The translations under genes and the position numbers were made by a program. A stretch of 64,000 nt of DNA from Cladosporium sp. IMV 00045 (Eukaryota; Ascomycota; Dothideomycetes; Cladosporiales; Cladosporiaceae): contig MSJI02000800.1 in the NCBI GenBank assembly GCA_001931905.2, positions 1 through 64,000 of the forward strand, given 5' to 3'. Positions 10,471 through 19,836 of the stretch are shown here, piece by piece. Below the pieces are notes generated by a model. That model ran no database searches and was not told the DNA's origin. It saw nothing but the letters and a program-made list of their open reading frames with translations. Each line of letters begins with the position of its first letter. Position 1 is the first letter of the stretch.

Positions 10471-11227
10471 ACTGTTTATGAATCGGAAAGCAAAGACAGA
10501 ATTGGGAAAAGGGAATAAGGAATAAGGATTATAAGACTAGGCGATGAATTTACGTTTCTGATGTGCATGGCGTTTAATTGGGTAGAGCAGTAATCACTCA
10601 AGTTGAACTGCTAGTATGAAAAATCTTCGTGTGTTTGACAGAACACATCAACTCAGATTCATGTTACATTACGCAGGTTTGCCTCCCAGATGATCATCTA
10701 TGTCCGTTGCCATGATTGCCTGACAGTCCTTTCATACATGTAGTCTTTTCATAAGATTCATTATTAATGGCGTGTAAGCACTTTCATACTGCCATCATCC
10801 AAGCCCGAAGTCCTGCCGGCTTACAGAGAGCCTAGAAGCCTCATTTCGCTGTGTTGGGCTGTCACATGCCTCGGCATACGAGCATTTACATCATACACTA
10901 GCCCACCAAGGTTTGGCCACCGAGAAAAGAAATGCCCATTCGGCATCCGCGCACACGACCACTTTCTCGTTCCTGCCTTGTTTCTTTGCGTTCTCTCCTG
11001 TCAATCCTACCTTACTCTCTCTCAGCAAAATTCAGCACTGTCGCTACACCCTAGCATTTTTTACTGTACATAGCCACACGCATTACACCGAACGACGAGT
11101 TTCCCCTATCAATCGGCCAAAACAAACCACCCGAAATAGCCAAACAAGACTGGCACGTGACAATCAAGTCAACATATCTGGGGCATCGCGAAATACATCA
11201 AGTCTGCGACGCAAGGCCAGCACCACA
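10471..11227. other. intergenic: IMPDH 3' region and hydrolase 5' region
   Basis: No separate gene is seen. The first half is the AT-rich 3' region of IMPDH. The second half precedes the PAF-acetylhydrolase start, contains pyrimidine-rich leader sequence and is closely matched in the second copy (19065-19836). Confidence 0.5.
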
Positions 11228-12898
11228 ATGGCTTCTTACTGGCCTTCGTTGGGTAGCCTCAGCCCTGTGAACAGTTTTCCGGACTACCACGGACCATACG
11301 ATGTTGGAACTGTGGATGTTGAGATTCCCGCCGCCGAGCTTCCTGAAGTAAGCGTGCCTCCCGAAGGCGCGGTAGAAACAATCGCTTTCCGCATTTTCTA
11401 CCCCTGCGAAAAGCCCGGGAAAGGCGACACACATAGGCCAGTACGCTGGATCCCACAACCTCAGCGAGAAACAGTGAACGCATTCGCAAAATTCCTGGGC
11501 GCGGGCAACAAGCTGGCGAGTCTCATCTCGCTCATGCCGCAGCAGCTGTTCTGGATCAAGATTCCCGCACACAGAAATGCAAAAATACTGGAACCTCCTA
11601 CTGAGAATGGAAGATGGCCAGTCACCGTGTTCAGCCACGGTCTGGCAGGCGGCCGGAACATGTATTCCTACATTTGTGGCGATATGGCTAGTAAGGGTAT
11701 GGTGGTGATTGCGCTGGACCACAGAGACGGTAGCAGCCCCATTCAATTTGTACGAGCAACGGCAGACACTCCGGCACGTACAATTCCAACGATAAAGATC
11801 CCGCACACACCATCTCCGGAAACATACGAAGGAAGAGACAGACAGCTTCGAATTAGATTATGGGAGACCAGCATGGCATATGAAGCATTGATGAAAATCG
11901 ATGCTGGTGAATCGTTGGAGAACCTCGACGAGAACACAAGCTGGTACAAGAAAGAGCGGACTGAGGTCCTGGAGCGTTTCGAGGGGATGTTGGACATTCA
12001 CACGCCTGGCAAAGTGAGCTGGGCAGGCCACTCTTTTGGTGCAGCTACCACTGTTCAGCTGTTGAAGAGCATCTTCTACTACCAAGAAAAGCCGGCTGAT
12101 GCAAGCAAGCCGCTCATCATGCCGAACTCCGATACTGCGATAATCCAGCAGATCATGCCAGAGTCGCCAGCTTTCCTCCTGGACATGTGGTGCTTGCCGT
12201 TCCGCTCTCCCGACCAGCTCTGGCTTCTTGAGCGTCCCATGCCATCATACAGCCCTGGCGGTCCGGAAGGTGATAACATTCTTTCTGTTTTGTCTGAAGG
12301 TTTCTTCAAGTGGAAAGAGAACTGCGACGCCACCAAACAAATTATCAGCGGCCCTCGTACCTCCTCAAGGACTGAAGCGGCAAACAGCCTCACCGCAGAG
12401 AAGACCAAGCTCCTCCCAGGAATTGCTCGCCTGCGCGAAGACTCTCCGGCCTCGTCCATGCGGGACTCTGGTTATGCCTCGGACGGCTCGTCATCACCGC
12501 GCAAACCAGACGAAACTGCCAGAGAACATGGCAACAACACAACTCTCACCCAGACCAAGGGTCCGCACATGATGTACCCTCTCCGCTCTCAACACTTCAA
12601 CCAATCCGACTTCGGCGTCCTGTTCCCTTGGATCACGCGGCGCTTCGCCAAAGCCGAAGAGCCGGAATGGATCATCGACATGAACGTGCGAGCAATGGTG
12701 CAAGTCATGCGCGATTCTGGAATCGAAGTGGGCGGCGAGACAGACACGGAAGTTTTGAACAAGGAGGCGGAAGTAGGGAACTGGGTTCACGTTGCTCTCG
12801 AGGGCGATGTGACGGGAGCCGTGGAAAGGAGGCTCAGTGGAACTGACCAGGCTCCTAGGGATGGCATGGCTACTGGAGCGGAGGAGATGGAGATGTGA
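11228..12898 (+). CDS. PAF-acetylhydrolase-like alpha/beta hydrolase, copy A
   Basis: 556 codons. The protein matches the platelet-activating factor acetylhydrolase (group VII/II phospholipase A2) family. Early conserved signature is FRIFYPCE near residue 55; the oxyanion region is VTVFSHGLAGGRNMY; the nucleophile elbow is WAGHSFGAATT with Ser269. A histidine in SQHFNQSDFGVLFPW near the C-terminus is a candidate third catalytic residue, and DHRDGSS is also typical. These enzymes remove short or oxidised acyl chains from the sn-2 position of phospholipids. A low-complexity insert (about residues 385-440) is unlike the core. No signal peptide is visible, so an intracellular site is likely. The frame is open 105 codons further upstream, but that extension is not kept in copy B, whereas both copies share the ATG used here. 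It follows IMPDH in the same direction, 757 bases downstream. Confidence 0.88.
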   Translation: MASYWPSLGSLSPVNSFPDYHGPYDVGTVDVEIPAAELPEVSVPPEGAVETIAFRIFYPCEKPGKGDTHRPVRWIPQPQRETVNAFAKFLGAGNKLASLISLMPQQLFWIKIPAHRNAKILEPPTENGRWPVTVFSHGLAGGRNMYSYICGDMASKGMVVIALDHRDGSSPIQFVRATADTPARTIPTIKIPHTPSPETYEGRDRQLRIRLWETSMAYEALMKIDAGESLENLDENTSWYKKERTEVLERFEGMLDIHTPGKVSWAGHSFGAATTVQLLKSIFYYQEKPADASKPLIMPNSDTAIIQQIMPESPAFLLDMWCLPFRSPDQLWLLERPMPSYSPGGPEGDNILSVLSEGFFKWKENCDATKQIISGPRTSSRTEAANSLTAEKTKLLPGIARLREDSPASSMRDSGYASDGSSSPRKPDETAREHGNNTTLTQTKGPHMMYPLRSQHFNQSDFGVLFPWITRRFAKAEEPEWIIDMNVRAMVQVMRDSGIEVGGETDTEVLNKEAEVGNWVHVALEGDVTGAVERRLSGTDQAPRDGMATGAEEMEM

Positions 12899-13190
12899 GG
12901 AGGTTGCATGGACAAGTCATGGCATGGGTTGGCGTTTGTTTTTGCTGCTGCATTTACGTTGCTTGATACCCAAATTTGTTGCATTTCGATTTCGTACGAA
13001 AGTCATTAATTTATCGATACATATAGATAAAAGTCTCAAATCTTTCTTCCTAGCAGTTCGATGATCCTTCGGTCATCTTTCACTATCAGATCCCTGCCGG
13101 GTCGAACGTCTCACCTCACTTTTGCCATATGCACGGCTCAGCTTCGACCGCCAAAAACACCCACGACAGGGGACGAAAAACGAATGCAAC

Positions 13191-14110
13191 CTACGGCCTC
13201 CTAGCAGTTCCACGTATGCAACCCCACAGAACCCGACTCTTGCGACTCACAATGAACCCACGACACTCAACAATCAACCTCATCACCTCATCAATAGCCA
13301 CGCCCAAATATATCGTCAGAAACTCCAACCCCAAACCCTCCAAATCCAAAGTCGCTTGCATCAGCTCGCCGATCCGATAAGGTCGACTGTCGCGCTACCA
13401 CGTCCCGATGTGCAGCGTGTGCGTGTGATGGATCAAGTCCATGAATCCGAGCGCTTCAAGCGTGCTAGAAACGCCGCTCGGGTCCGCGTTGAGTGGGATT
13501 CCGCGCGCGCTCGTGAGGTGCACCGTTAGAACTTGCGCAAGGACGAGCTTCTCGATCGACCTGGCAGACTCACGTATCCTGGCCTTCCACAGCATCGACT
13601 CCCACGATCTGCACTCGTGTGTGGTTCGTTGAACCCCCTGACCGCAGCCGATATTCTTAACCCAATTCGCAAGTCTTACCGTAGCAGTCTTAAAACCGAT
13701 ATGCAGTATCAACAACCCAAATGCCCGACCCGCAACCCAGATCCAAAATCTTGCTCGGCGGACCCGATATGAAATCGATCAAGGCCCCCAATACAAACTC
13801 ATCGAGCCGCGTGGATCTGGAGCTCTTGCTGGCGGTAGCAGTGCAGGTGTACGATCGCATTCAGAACGTTGCAGCTGTCTCGAGCCGTGAGGTCGCAGGG
13901 GAGGGGCCATTCTCCAACTTTCGAAGCGTGGTAGTTGCGCCCATCCCGGACGATTGCTTGAAATGAAGGCCGGCGTCGGTGATCGTTTCGATGAGGTCGG
14001 GGAGGGGGTTCAGGAGCACCGCGATCGATGATTCAGGTCTGGAAGATGTGGATGGAATGTCAGCTGGTGTGAAGGTCTATAGACGGTGAATCGTACCTGC
14101 TGTTAGTCAT
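13191..14110 (-). pseudogene. decayed LaeA-like methyltransferase (copy A)
   Basis: The minus strand keeps pieces, in order, of the methyltransferase encoded intact at 25103-26410. They are an N-terminal GRNYHA...PLPCDLTARDS (compare GRIYHARDMYPYPTDE), the SAM-binding motif ILDLGCGSGIWVVD, a 35-base exon-like piece reading IVGVDAVEGQD between AG and GTGAGT (the intact gene has a 35-base exon reading ITGADIVGGQP), and C-terminal LEALGFMDLIHHTH and LEFLTIYLGVAIDEVMRLI. Lesions: a stop after HAAR before the SAM motif, one extra T after the SAM motif (CGGTTTTAAG), a stop at 13395-13397, and loss of most of the central domain. It cannot make a working enzyme. The ATG at 14110 is a guess. Identity of the fragments is inferred by eye from co-linearity with the intact gene. 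Confidence 0.7.
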
Positions 14111-15668
14111 CGTCGACTCCTGGTGAATATGATCTGAAATCGAGACTCCGCCATGTTCGATGCCTGGAGGCCATGCTTATGCAGTCCTACACGTGTGAAG
14201 ATGGAAAAGCAGTGGAGATACTCGACAGATCATGAAGAACTGCTGTTACTCTGCGACTGGCCTCGTGTACTTCTGACTCTTCTGTGCACAGGACCCTTGT
14301 CCAAATTGGCTTGTCCTCAGGCCCATGCTAGGTTGGCGTTAATGCGTTGGTCTCCGTTTGGTCCCAGCCAGTCGGTACCACTGCAAAATTGACGTGCAAA
14401 ATATGACGCCCCCAACCCCCTTCTGCCCTGAAGAATAAGGCTGACTGCTACACATGAGAAATCTCTTCAGTAGTGATAGCGTCTACACAAGACTGCCTGT
14501 TCGTCTTAGCTGCCACTGCAGACATCCTTGCTGATCCCTTAGACCTTCGAGACCGGCCGAGGATTCTATCCCCTGTCGACGAAGCTACAGTGCATCTGCA
14601 TACACGGTGAACGAATATACCCTGTAGCCGTATTTCCGAAAGGAATCCTCCGTACATGTGGAACGTGAAACATGGCGAGTCGGCCGATCAACAAGCTAAG
14701 GAATCCGGCCACACGTCGAAGGATTCCATGCTAGCTAGACAAGTACTCACCGCTCAATCATTGACATGTCGAAAGTCAGCGACGAGCTTTCTCACAATGA
14801 TCATTCTCGCAGCTTTGATCACGACGTCGTTTACATCGTATTGAAAAACACACGTACCTTCTCCCATGGGAAGGTTCCCTCATACCTCTCCAAAACACCC
14901 TCCAAATCCTCGCCAACCGAACAGACAAGACTCGCCCAACCTCTCCCAAAAGCGAACGCGCTCGTCTGACTCGCGAAGAGCCCAACCAGCCGGTACGCCG
15001 CACGTCGGAAGCTGCCAGAACAGCAGCAGTAGTAGCTCCTCTTTTATCCGATCGTAAGCGATCTTCGATTCGGTGCGGAAACCAGAGCCAGCTTACCAGC
15101 CTGACGGGCCCCCAAAGGGTCTAGCTAGAGGTCTACAGCTAATCTCGCATCCGTTGATTCGGGTTTGTGCACGAGCTGATATGAGAAGCTCACTCGCTTG
15201 AGGGAAGGTATCTGAATCGTTTGTTATTGCGTGGTTGGGGATTTAGGAGAGGGCGTCGAAAGGGAATTAGTTTTTCGTCCGGTTCAGACGGGCCGCCGAA
15301 ACTGTCTTTCCGTCGTCAGAAGAGATGGGAGTTTGCGGTTGTGGCGGTGGGTGAAACGCCACTGGCTAGAGAAGTTATGCCTCTCACTTACGTATCTCAC
15401 GTAGAAGATGCGGTGCCCTCTTTCGACGGTGAAATTATTCCCTTTTGGTCAGAGACAGCACATTGACATTCAACATGATACTTTTTCCAAGTACCATGAC
15501 CGTTTGTTCTTCACAGAAGACAACACGACAGACAATCCGGGTGGCTAGGCCAAGAAGCGAACAGCTGCACGAGCGAAGAAGACGGCTCGCTTAGCATGCA
15601 AAGGCGTAAATGAACGACCACATAATCCCGCACGGCTGACCTTCTCAAACCTATCTCGCAAAAAAAAA
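14111..15668. other. non-coding region kept in both copies (copy A)
   Basis: No complete gene is supported. The sequence aligns along its length with 22443-24000 in the second copy, with scattered small insertions. One block (about 14945-15075) is almost unchanged and open on the plus strand; see findings. The last bases before the gap are a run of nine A, where copy B reads GCAGCAAAAACGAG, so the end of this segment may be low-quality contig end. Confidence 0.5.
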
Positions 15669-15688
15669 NNNNNNNNNNNNNNNNNNNN
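15669..15688. other. assembly gap (20 N)
   Basis: Twenty N bases of unknown true length lie exactly between the right end of copy A of the duplicated block and the left end of copy B. The left flank ends in nine A; the right flank begins inside the IQGAP coding region. Confidence 0.99.
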
Positions 15689-16523
15689 TTTGTAATGTTG
15701 CGCGCTCCTTGTCGTCCAGATGAGGCGCAGCTGAGTCAACTGAACCGAATCTCGCATGGCCCTTTCCTCTTGGTCTAGTACTGGCGCGCATCGAATCGCT
15801 TCGGGATAATGTCGCCATGCTGTTCAGGTTTGTGCCAGTCGGCTGTAACGAGGGCATGCCGGAGAATGCTGAACCAGCGTCGACACTCTGGCCCCGACTG
15901 TGTCCTCGTCTCGGCTGTGTGGGAGATGCTGGAGGTGATCCTTGGTTCTCGTCGCTGGCGGGTCTGAGTGCTAGATCGCCATGCGATTTTCCTCTACGGT
16001 GAGAAGGCGACTCGGGCAGTGTGTTGGTCGGGACGGATGAAAGAGCGCTGCGACTTTCAGATCTCCCCAAGGCATTGCGCCAATCATCATCTTGAAGCTT
16101 TTTGGGCGAAAGGTCCACGCTCATATTATTACCGGTTCGGCCGGTCTTTCGCACCGGCTTTGGTGTCGTCTGGTCTTGCTGTGCTTGCTCGTCCTTTTCT
16201 CGCGCCTCCCACTGAGCAAATGCGGAGTTCTTCTTAACAGGACTCTCACTCCGATCTCTTTTGGGTGCGGCCCGGGCAACGAAGGGGTCTGCGCTGGAAT
16301 CATAACCACTCAAGCCGCCCGCGCTGTGCTGGCTGTATACACTAGAGGCATTACTGCTCTGGGTGTTTTGCCTGCTGGGTATTGAGGAGCCGTCTGTGCT
16401 GCTGCCGTTGGAAAGCGTGGATAGCGTATGTCGGAGCGGCGATGACTTTGTTGGCGAGTGATCTCTAAAGCGATTGTGCGGCGGAGAAGAGGATGTGAGC
16501 TGTTGGGAGTATTGGGCCGGCAT
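15689..16523 (-). CDS. IQGAP N-terminal fragment (second copy), cut by the gap
   Basis: 278 codons from the ATG at 16523 to the gap match residues 1-279 of IQGAP at 2326-7938; there is one fewer codon near the N-terminus (MPAQYSQQLTSS against MPSQYSHQQLTSS). Only a handful of amino acids differ (for example KKFQ to KKLQ, LVLRP to LALRP), there is no frameshift or stop, and most base changes are silent. Only the disordered N-terminal tail is present; the CH, IQ and GAP regions are missing. If the assembly is right this is a truncated gene. If the gap is a misjoin, the rest of an intact second gene lies elsewhere. It is divergent from IMPDH copy B, as in copy A. Confidence 0.85.
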
Positions 16524-17232
16524 CTTGGTCGTGATTGCCGGGTGTATGCTGGGGTTCGATGTTTGTGCGCGACCAGAAGGCGCAGTGCAGGTTAAAAGTG
16601 GTGTTTTTCGAGAGCGAATATCAGATCAACAAAGCAATATCTTCATATTGAGCGCATGTCGTTGAGCAATTGCGTGGTCCTGCCGCGTTCAGCGAACGTA
16701 GAGAGAAGTGAGGTCCAGAGCCGTATGGACTGGAATGCAAGAGAGGCAGTTGGCGAGAATGAATGGGATTGTGTGAGTGGGAAAGAAAGTGGTGCCCTGG
16801 GTCTGGGAGTTGAGACCACACGCGGGTGACGTTCAACGGGAGGCGCATTCGTAGCGCCAAAGTTGCAGCGGCTGTTGCTGTGAAAACAAACAAACCCCAT
16901 CCGAAAGCTTACTACGAAGTTTAACGCATGAGTGCCCGAGGCTGCCAGGCTCTCCAGATCTTTCGCTCGGCAGGTCATCGGAGATGGATAAGATAAGAAA
17001 ATCGAGTCGCGGAGACGTTCAAATTTGATTCTGCTGCGCGCCTTTTCCTCCTCTTTTCTTTCCTTGGGGTAAGTGCATACAATCGTCGCGTCCTTGGATT
17101 TGTGCATAGCTAATACTATTCAAGGCCTCTGACCTGTTTCCACAAGCGGGCAGATAACACCACCTCCACCAGATCCGGTTGTCCGACTTTCGAACCCATT
17201 TCCCATACCCAGTCAGACCACCACAGCCGAAA
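16524..17232. promoter_or_regulatory. divergent promoter region of IQGAP fragment and IMPDH (copy B)
   Basis: This is the counterpart of 7939-8647, with the same length of 709 bases and the same arrangement. It carries the same 56-base leader intron (17069-17124: GTAAGTGC, GCTAATAC, TTCAAG). Conservation is high near the intron and the start codon and lower near 16920-17030. Confidence 0.6.
17069..17124 (+). other. probable 5' UTR intron of IMPDH copy B
   Basis: Donor GTAAGTGC, branch-like GCTAATAC and acceptor TTCAAG match the intron at 8484-8539, with the same 56-base length. Confidence 0.6.
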
Positions 17233-19064
17233 ATGTCTGCCAACGGCGTCAAGGTCGCGGATGCCTCCAAGGCCCTCGAGCTGCTCAAGCAGTACGAGTC
17301 CAAGGATGGTATTTCTGTCTACGATCTCCTGGATGAGAAGAAGATGGGCGGACAGACGTACAACGACTTCCTGCTCCTCCCCGGTCACATTGGCTTCCCT
17401 GCTGCCGAGGTCGATATGACCTCCAAGCTTACCCGCAACATCACCCTCAAGACCCCCTTCACCTCTTCCCCCATGGACACTGTCACCGAGACCGACATGG
17501 CCATCCACATGGCCCTCCTCGGTGGTGTCGGTGTGATTCACCACAACTGCTCTATCGAGGAGCAGGCCGAGATGGTCCGCAAGGTCAAGCGTTACGAGAA
17601 CGGCTTTATCCTGGACCCCATCGTCATCTCTCCCTCTACCACCGTCCGCGAAGTTCGCCAGCTGAAGGAGAGGTGGGGCTTCGGTGGCTTCCCTGTGACT
17701 GGTAAGCGCTGCTATTTTTTTTTTTTTTTTTTTCTGTCTGCGATTCTCGTGATGAATAACCAATTTATTAACTTTCGTTCAACCGCACGCCCACGGCCAA
17801 CGAGCCGGGGGTACTGTGGAGAAAAACTCATACTGATCCCCATGCCTTGCCCTGCACCTTGTCGCATTTTATTATTGATCAATGGTCTGGCACACAAGCT
17901 AACTTGCTTGCAGAGGACGGCCAGCTCCGCTCCAAGCTTATCGGTATCGTCACCCCTCGTGACGTCCAGTTCCACGATGACGACTCTTCTTCCGTTACCG
18001 ACATCATGAGCAAGGACCTCGTCACTGCACGTGAGGGCGTCAACCTCCAAGAGGCCAACAGCATTCTCAGCAAGAGTAAGAAGGGCAAGCTCCCCATTGT
18101 CGATGCCAGCGGCAACCTCATCTCGCTCTTGTCGAGATCCGACTTGATGAAGAACATGTCATACCCCAACGCCAGCAAGCTTCCCGGTACCAAGCAGCTC
18201 CTCTCCGCCGCCGCCATCGGTACCCGCCCTCACGACAAGGAGCGTCTCGCCGCTCTTGTTGAGGCCGGCCTGGACGTCGTCATCCTTGACAGCTCTAACG
18301 GCAGCAGTATCTTCCAGCTTGAGATGGTCCAATGGATCAAGAAGAACTTCCCCAAGCTCGATGTTATCGGTGGAAACGTCGTCACCCGCGAGCAGGCCGC
18401 CAAGCTGATCGAGGCTGGTGTTGACGGTCTCCGTATCGGTATGGGCGCTGGCTCTGCCTGCATTACCCAGGAGGTCATGGCCGTTGGCCGTCCTCAGGCC
18501 ACTGCCGTTTTCCGTGTCTGCGAGTTCGCCGCCCGCTTCGGCATCCCCTGCATCGCCGACGGCGGTATCCAGAACGTTGGCCACATCGTCAAGGCCATCT
18601 GCCTTGGCGCTGGTACCATCATGATGGGTGGTCTTCTTGCCGCCACCACCGAGTCCCCTGGTAGCTACACCATTGGCGAGGACGGTCTCCGCCGCAAGGT
18701 CTACCGTGGCATGGGTTCCATCGACGCCATGGAGGACAAGAAGGCCAGCGGCACCACCGACAAGGCTGGCAACACCGCCAAGAACGCCGGTACTGCCCGC
18801 TACTTCTCTGAGGGTGACAAGCTCCTCGTTGCCCAGGGTGTCTCTGGCTCGGTCCTCGACCGTGGCAGCATCACCAAGTTCCTCCCCTATCTGTCTGCTG
18901 GTGTCCAGCACAGTCTGCAGGACGTTGGCTGCAAGTCCATTGAGGAGCTGCAGGAGGGTGTCAAGAGCGGCGACGTCAGGTTCGAGTACAGGACCGCGTC
19001 TGCCCAACTCGAAGGTGGCATCCAGGGCTTCGCTGGCAGCGTCGAGAAGAAGCTGTACTCTTAG
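17233..19064 (+). CDS. IMP dehydrogenase, copy B
   Basis: Exons 17233-17701 and 17914-19064 join to 539 codons, exactly the length of copy A, with the split codon again forming Glu157 (GFPVTEDGQL). The catalytic loop [12 protein letters not shown] and Cys339 are unchanged. By eye about 14 residues differ from copy A, nearly all conservative (for example Gln7 to Lys, Ser to Thr in DMTSKLT, Met to Ile in PCIADGG, Ser to Cys in AICLGAG), while many third codon positions differ. Both copies therefore look functional and under purifying selection. An ATG 54 bases further upstream is in frame but absent from copy A, so the shared start is preferred. The intron is 212 bases, lengthened by a run of 19 T (17715-17733). 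Confidence 0.96.
17702..17913 (+). other. long IMPDH intron with conserved core (copy B)
   Basis: This 212-base counterpart of the intron at 9117-9319 has donor GTAAGC, a 19-base T run after the donor, the 54-base core identical to copy A at 17758-17811, branch GCTAAC and acceptor TTGCAG. The T run is new to this copy. Confidence 0.7.
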
Positions 19065-19836
19065 ACTAGTTGTGGTTCGGAAAGCAAAGACAAAATTGGG
19101 AAAAGGGTATAAGGAAAAAGGATCAAAAGACTAGGCGATGAATTTACGTTTCTGATGTGCATGGCGTTTAATTGGGTAGAGCAGTAATCATTCAAGTTGA
19201 ACTGCTAGAATGAAAATTTTCTTGTGTTTGGCAGAACACATCAACTAAGCTTCATGTTACATTGCGCAGTTTTGCCTTTCGAATGATCATGTCATGTCGG
19301 TTGCCCAGTATTCATGTCATTTTATATTATTATTATTTATTCATGATGTGTGACGTGTAAGAAGTATCCTTTAACGCCCACGGACCGCCATCGTCAAACC
19401 CGAAGTCCTGCCGGCTTACAGAGAGCCTAGAAGCCTCACTTCGCTGTCTTGGGCTGTCACATGCCTCGGCATACGAGCATTTACATCATACACTAGCCCA
19501 CCAAGGTTTGGCCACCGAAAAAAGAAATGCCCATTCGGCATCCGCGCACACGACCACTTTCTCGTTCCTAATTTCACTCTCCTGCCTTGTTTCTTTGCAT
19601 TCTCTCCTGTCAATCCTACCTTACTCTCTCTCAGCAAAATTCAGCACTGTCGCTACACCCTAGCTTTTTCTACTGTACATAGCCACAAGCATTACACCGA
19701 ACGACGAGTTTCCCCTATCAATCGGCCAAAACAAACCACCCGAAATAGCCGAACAAGACTGGCACGTGACAACGAAGTCAACATATCTGGGGCATCGCGA
19801 AATACACCAAATCTGCGACGCAAGGCCAGCACCACA
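19065..19836. other. intergenic: IMPDH 3' region and hydrolase 5' region (copy B)
   Basis: This is the counterpart of 10471-11227. No gene is seen. It has diverged most around 19290-19390, and an insertion near 19565-19580 breaks the upstream open frame present in copy A. Confidence 0.5.

Larger units (their letters stand above)
7101..15668 (+). repeat. duplicated block, copy A (about 8.5 kb)
   Basis: This direct repeat contains the IQGAP 5' part, IMPDH, the hydrolase, the methyltransferase relic and flanking DNA. It aligns co-linearly with 15689-24000. A sampled 180-base stretch of IMPDH exon 1 shows about 12 differences, nearly all silent. Confidence 0.9.

Noticed and set aside
10913..11227. 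N-terminal extension of the PAF-acetylhydrolase copy A
   Set aside because: The 105 added codons are not conserved in frame in copy B, which has an insertion here; both copies share the start at 11228 and 19837.
17233..19064. Copy B IMPDH as a dedicated mycophenolate-resistant enzyme
   Set aside because: The catalytic loop, the AAAIGT stretch and the flap region are the same in both copies, so nothing in sequence marks one as resistant.
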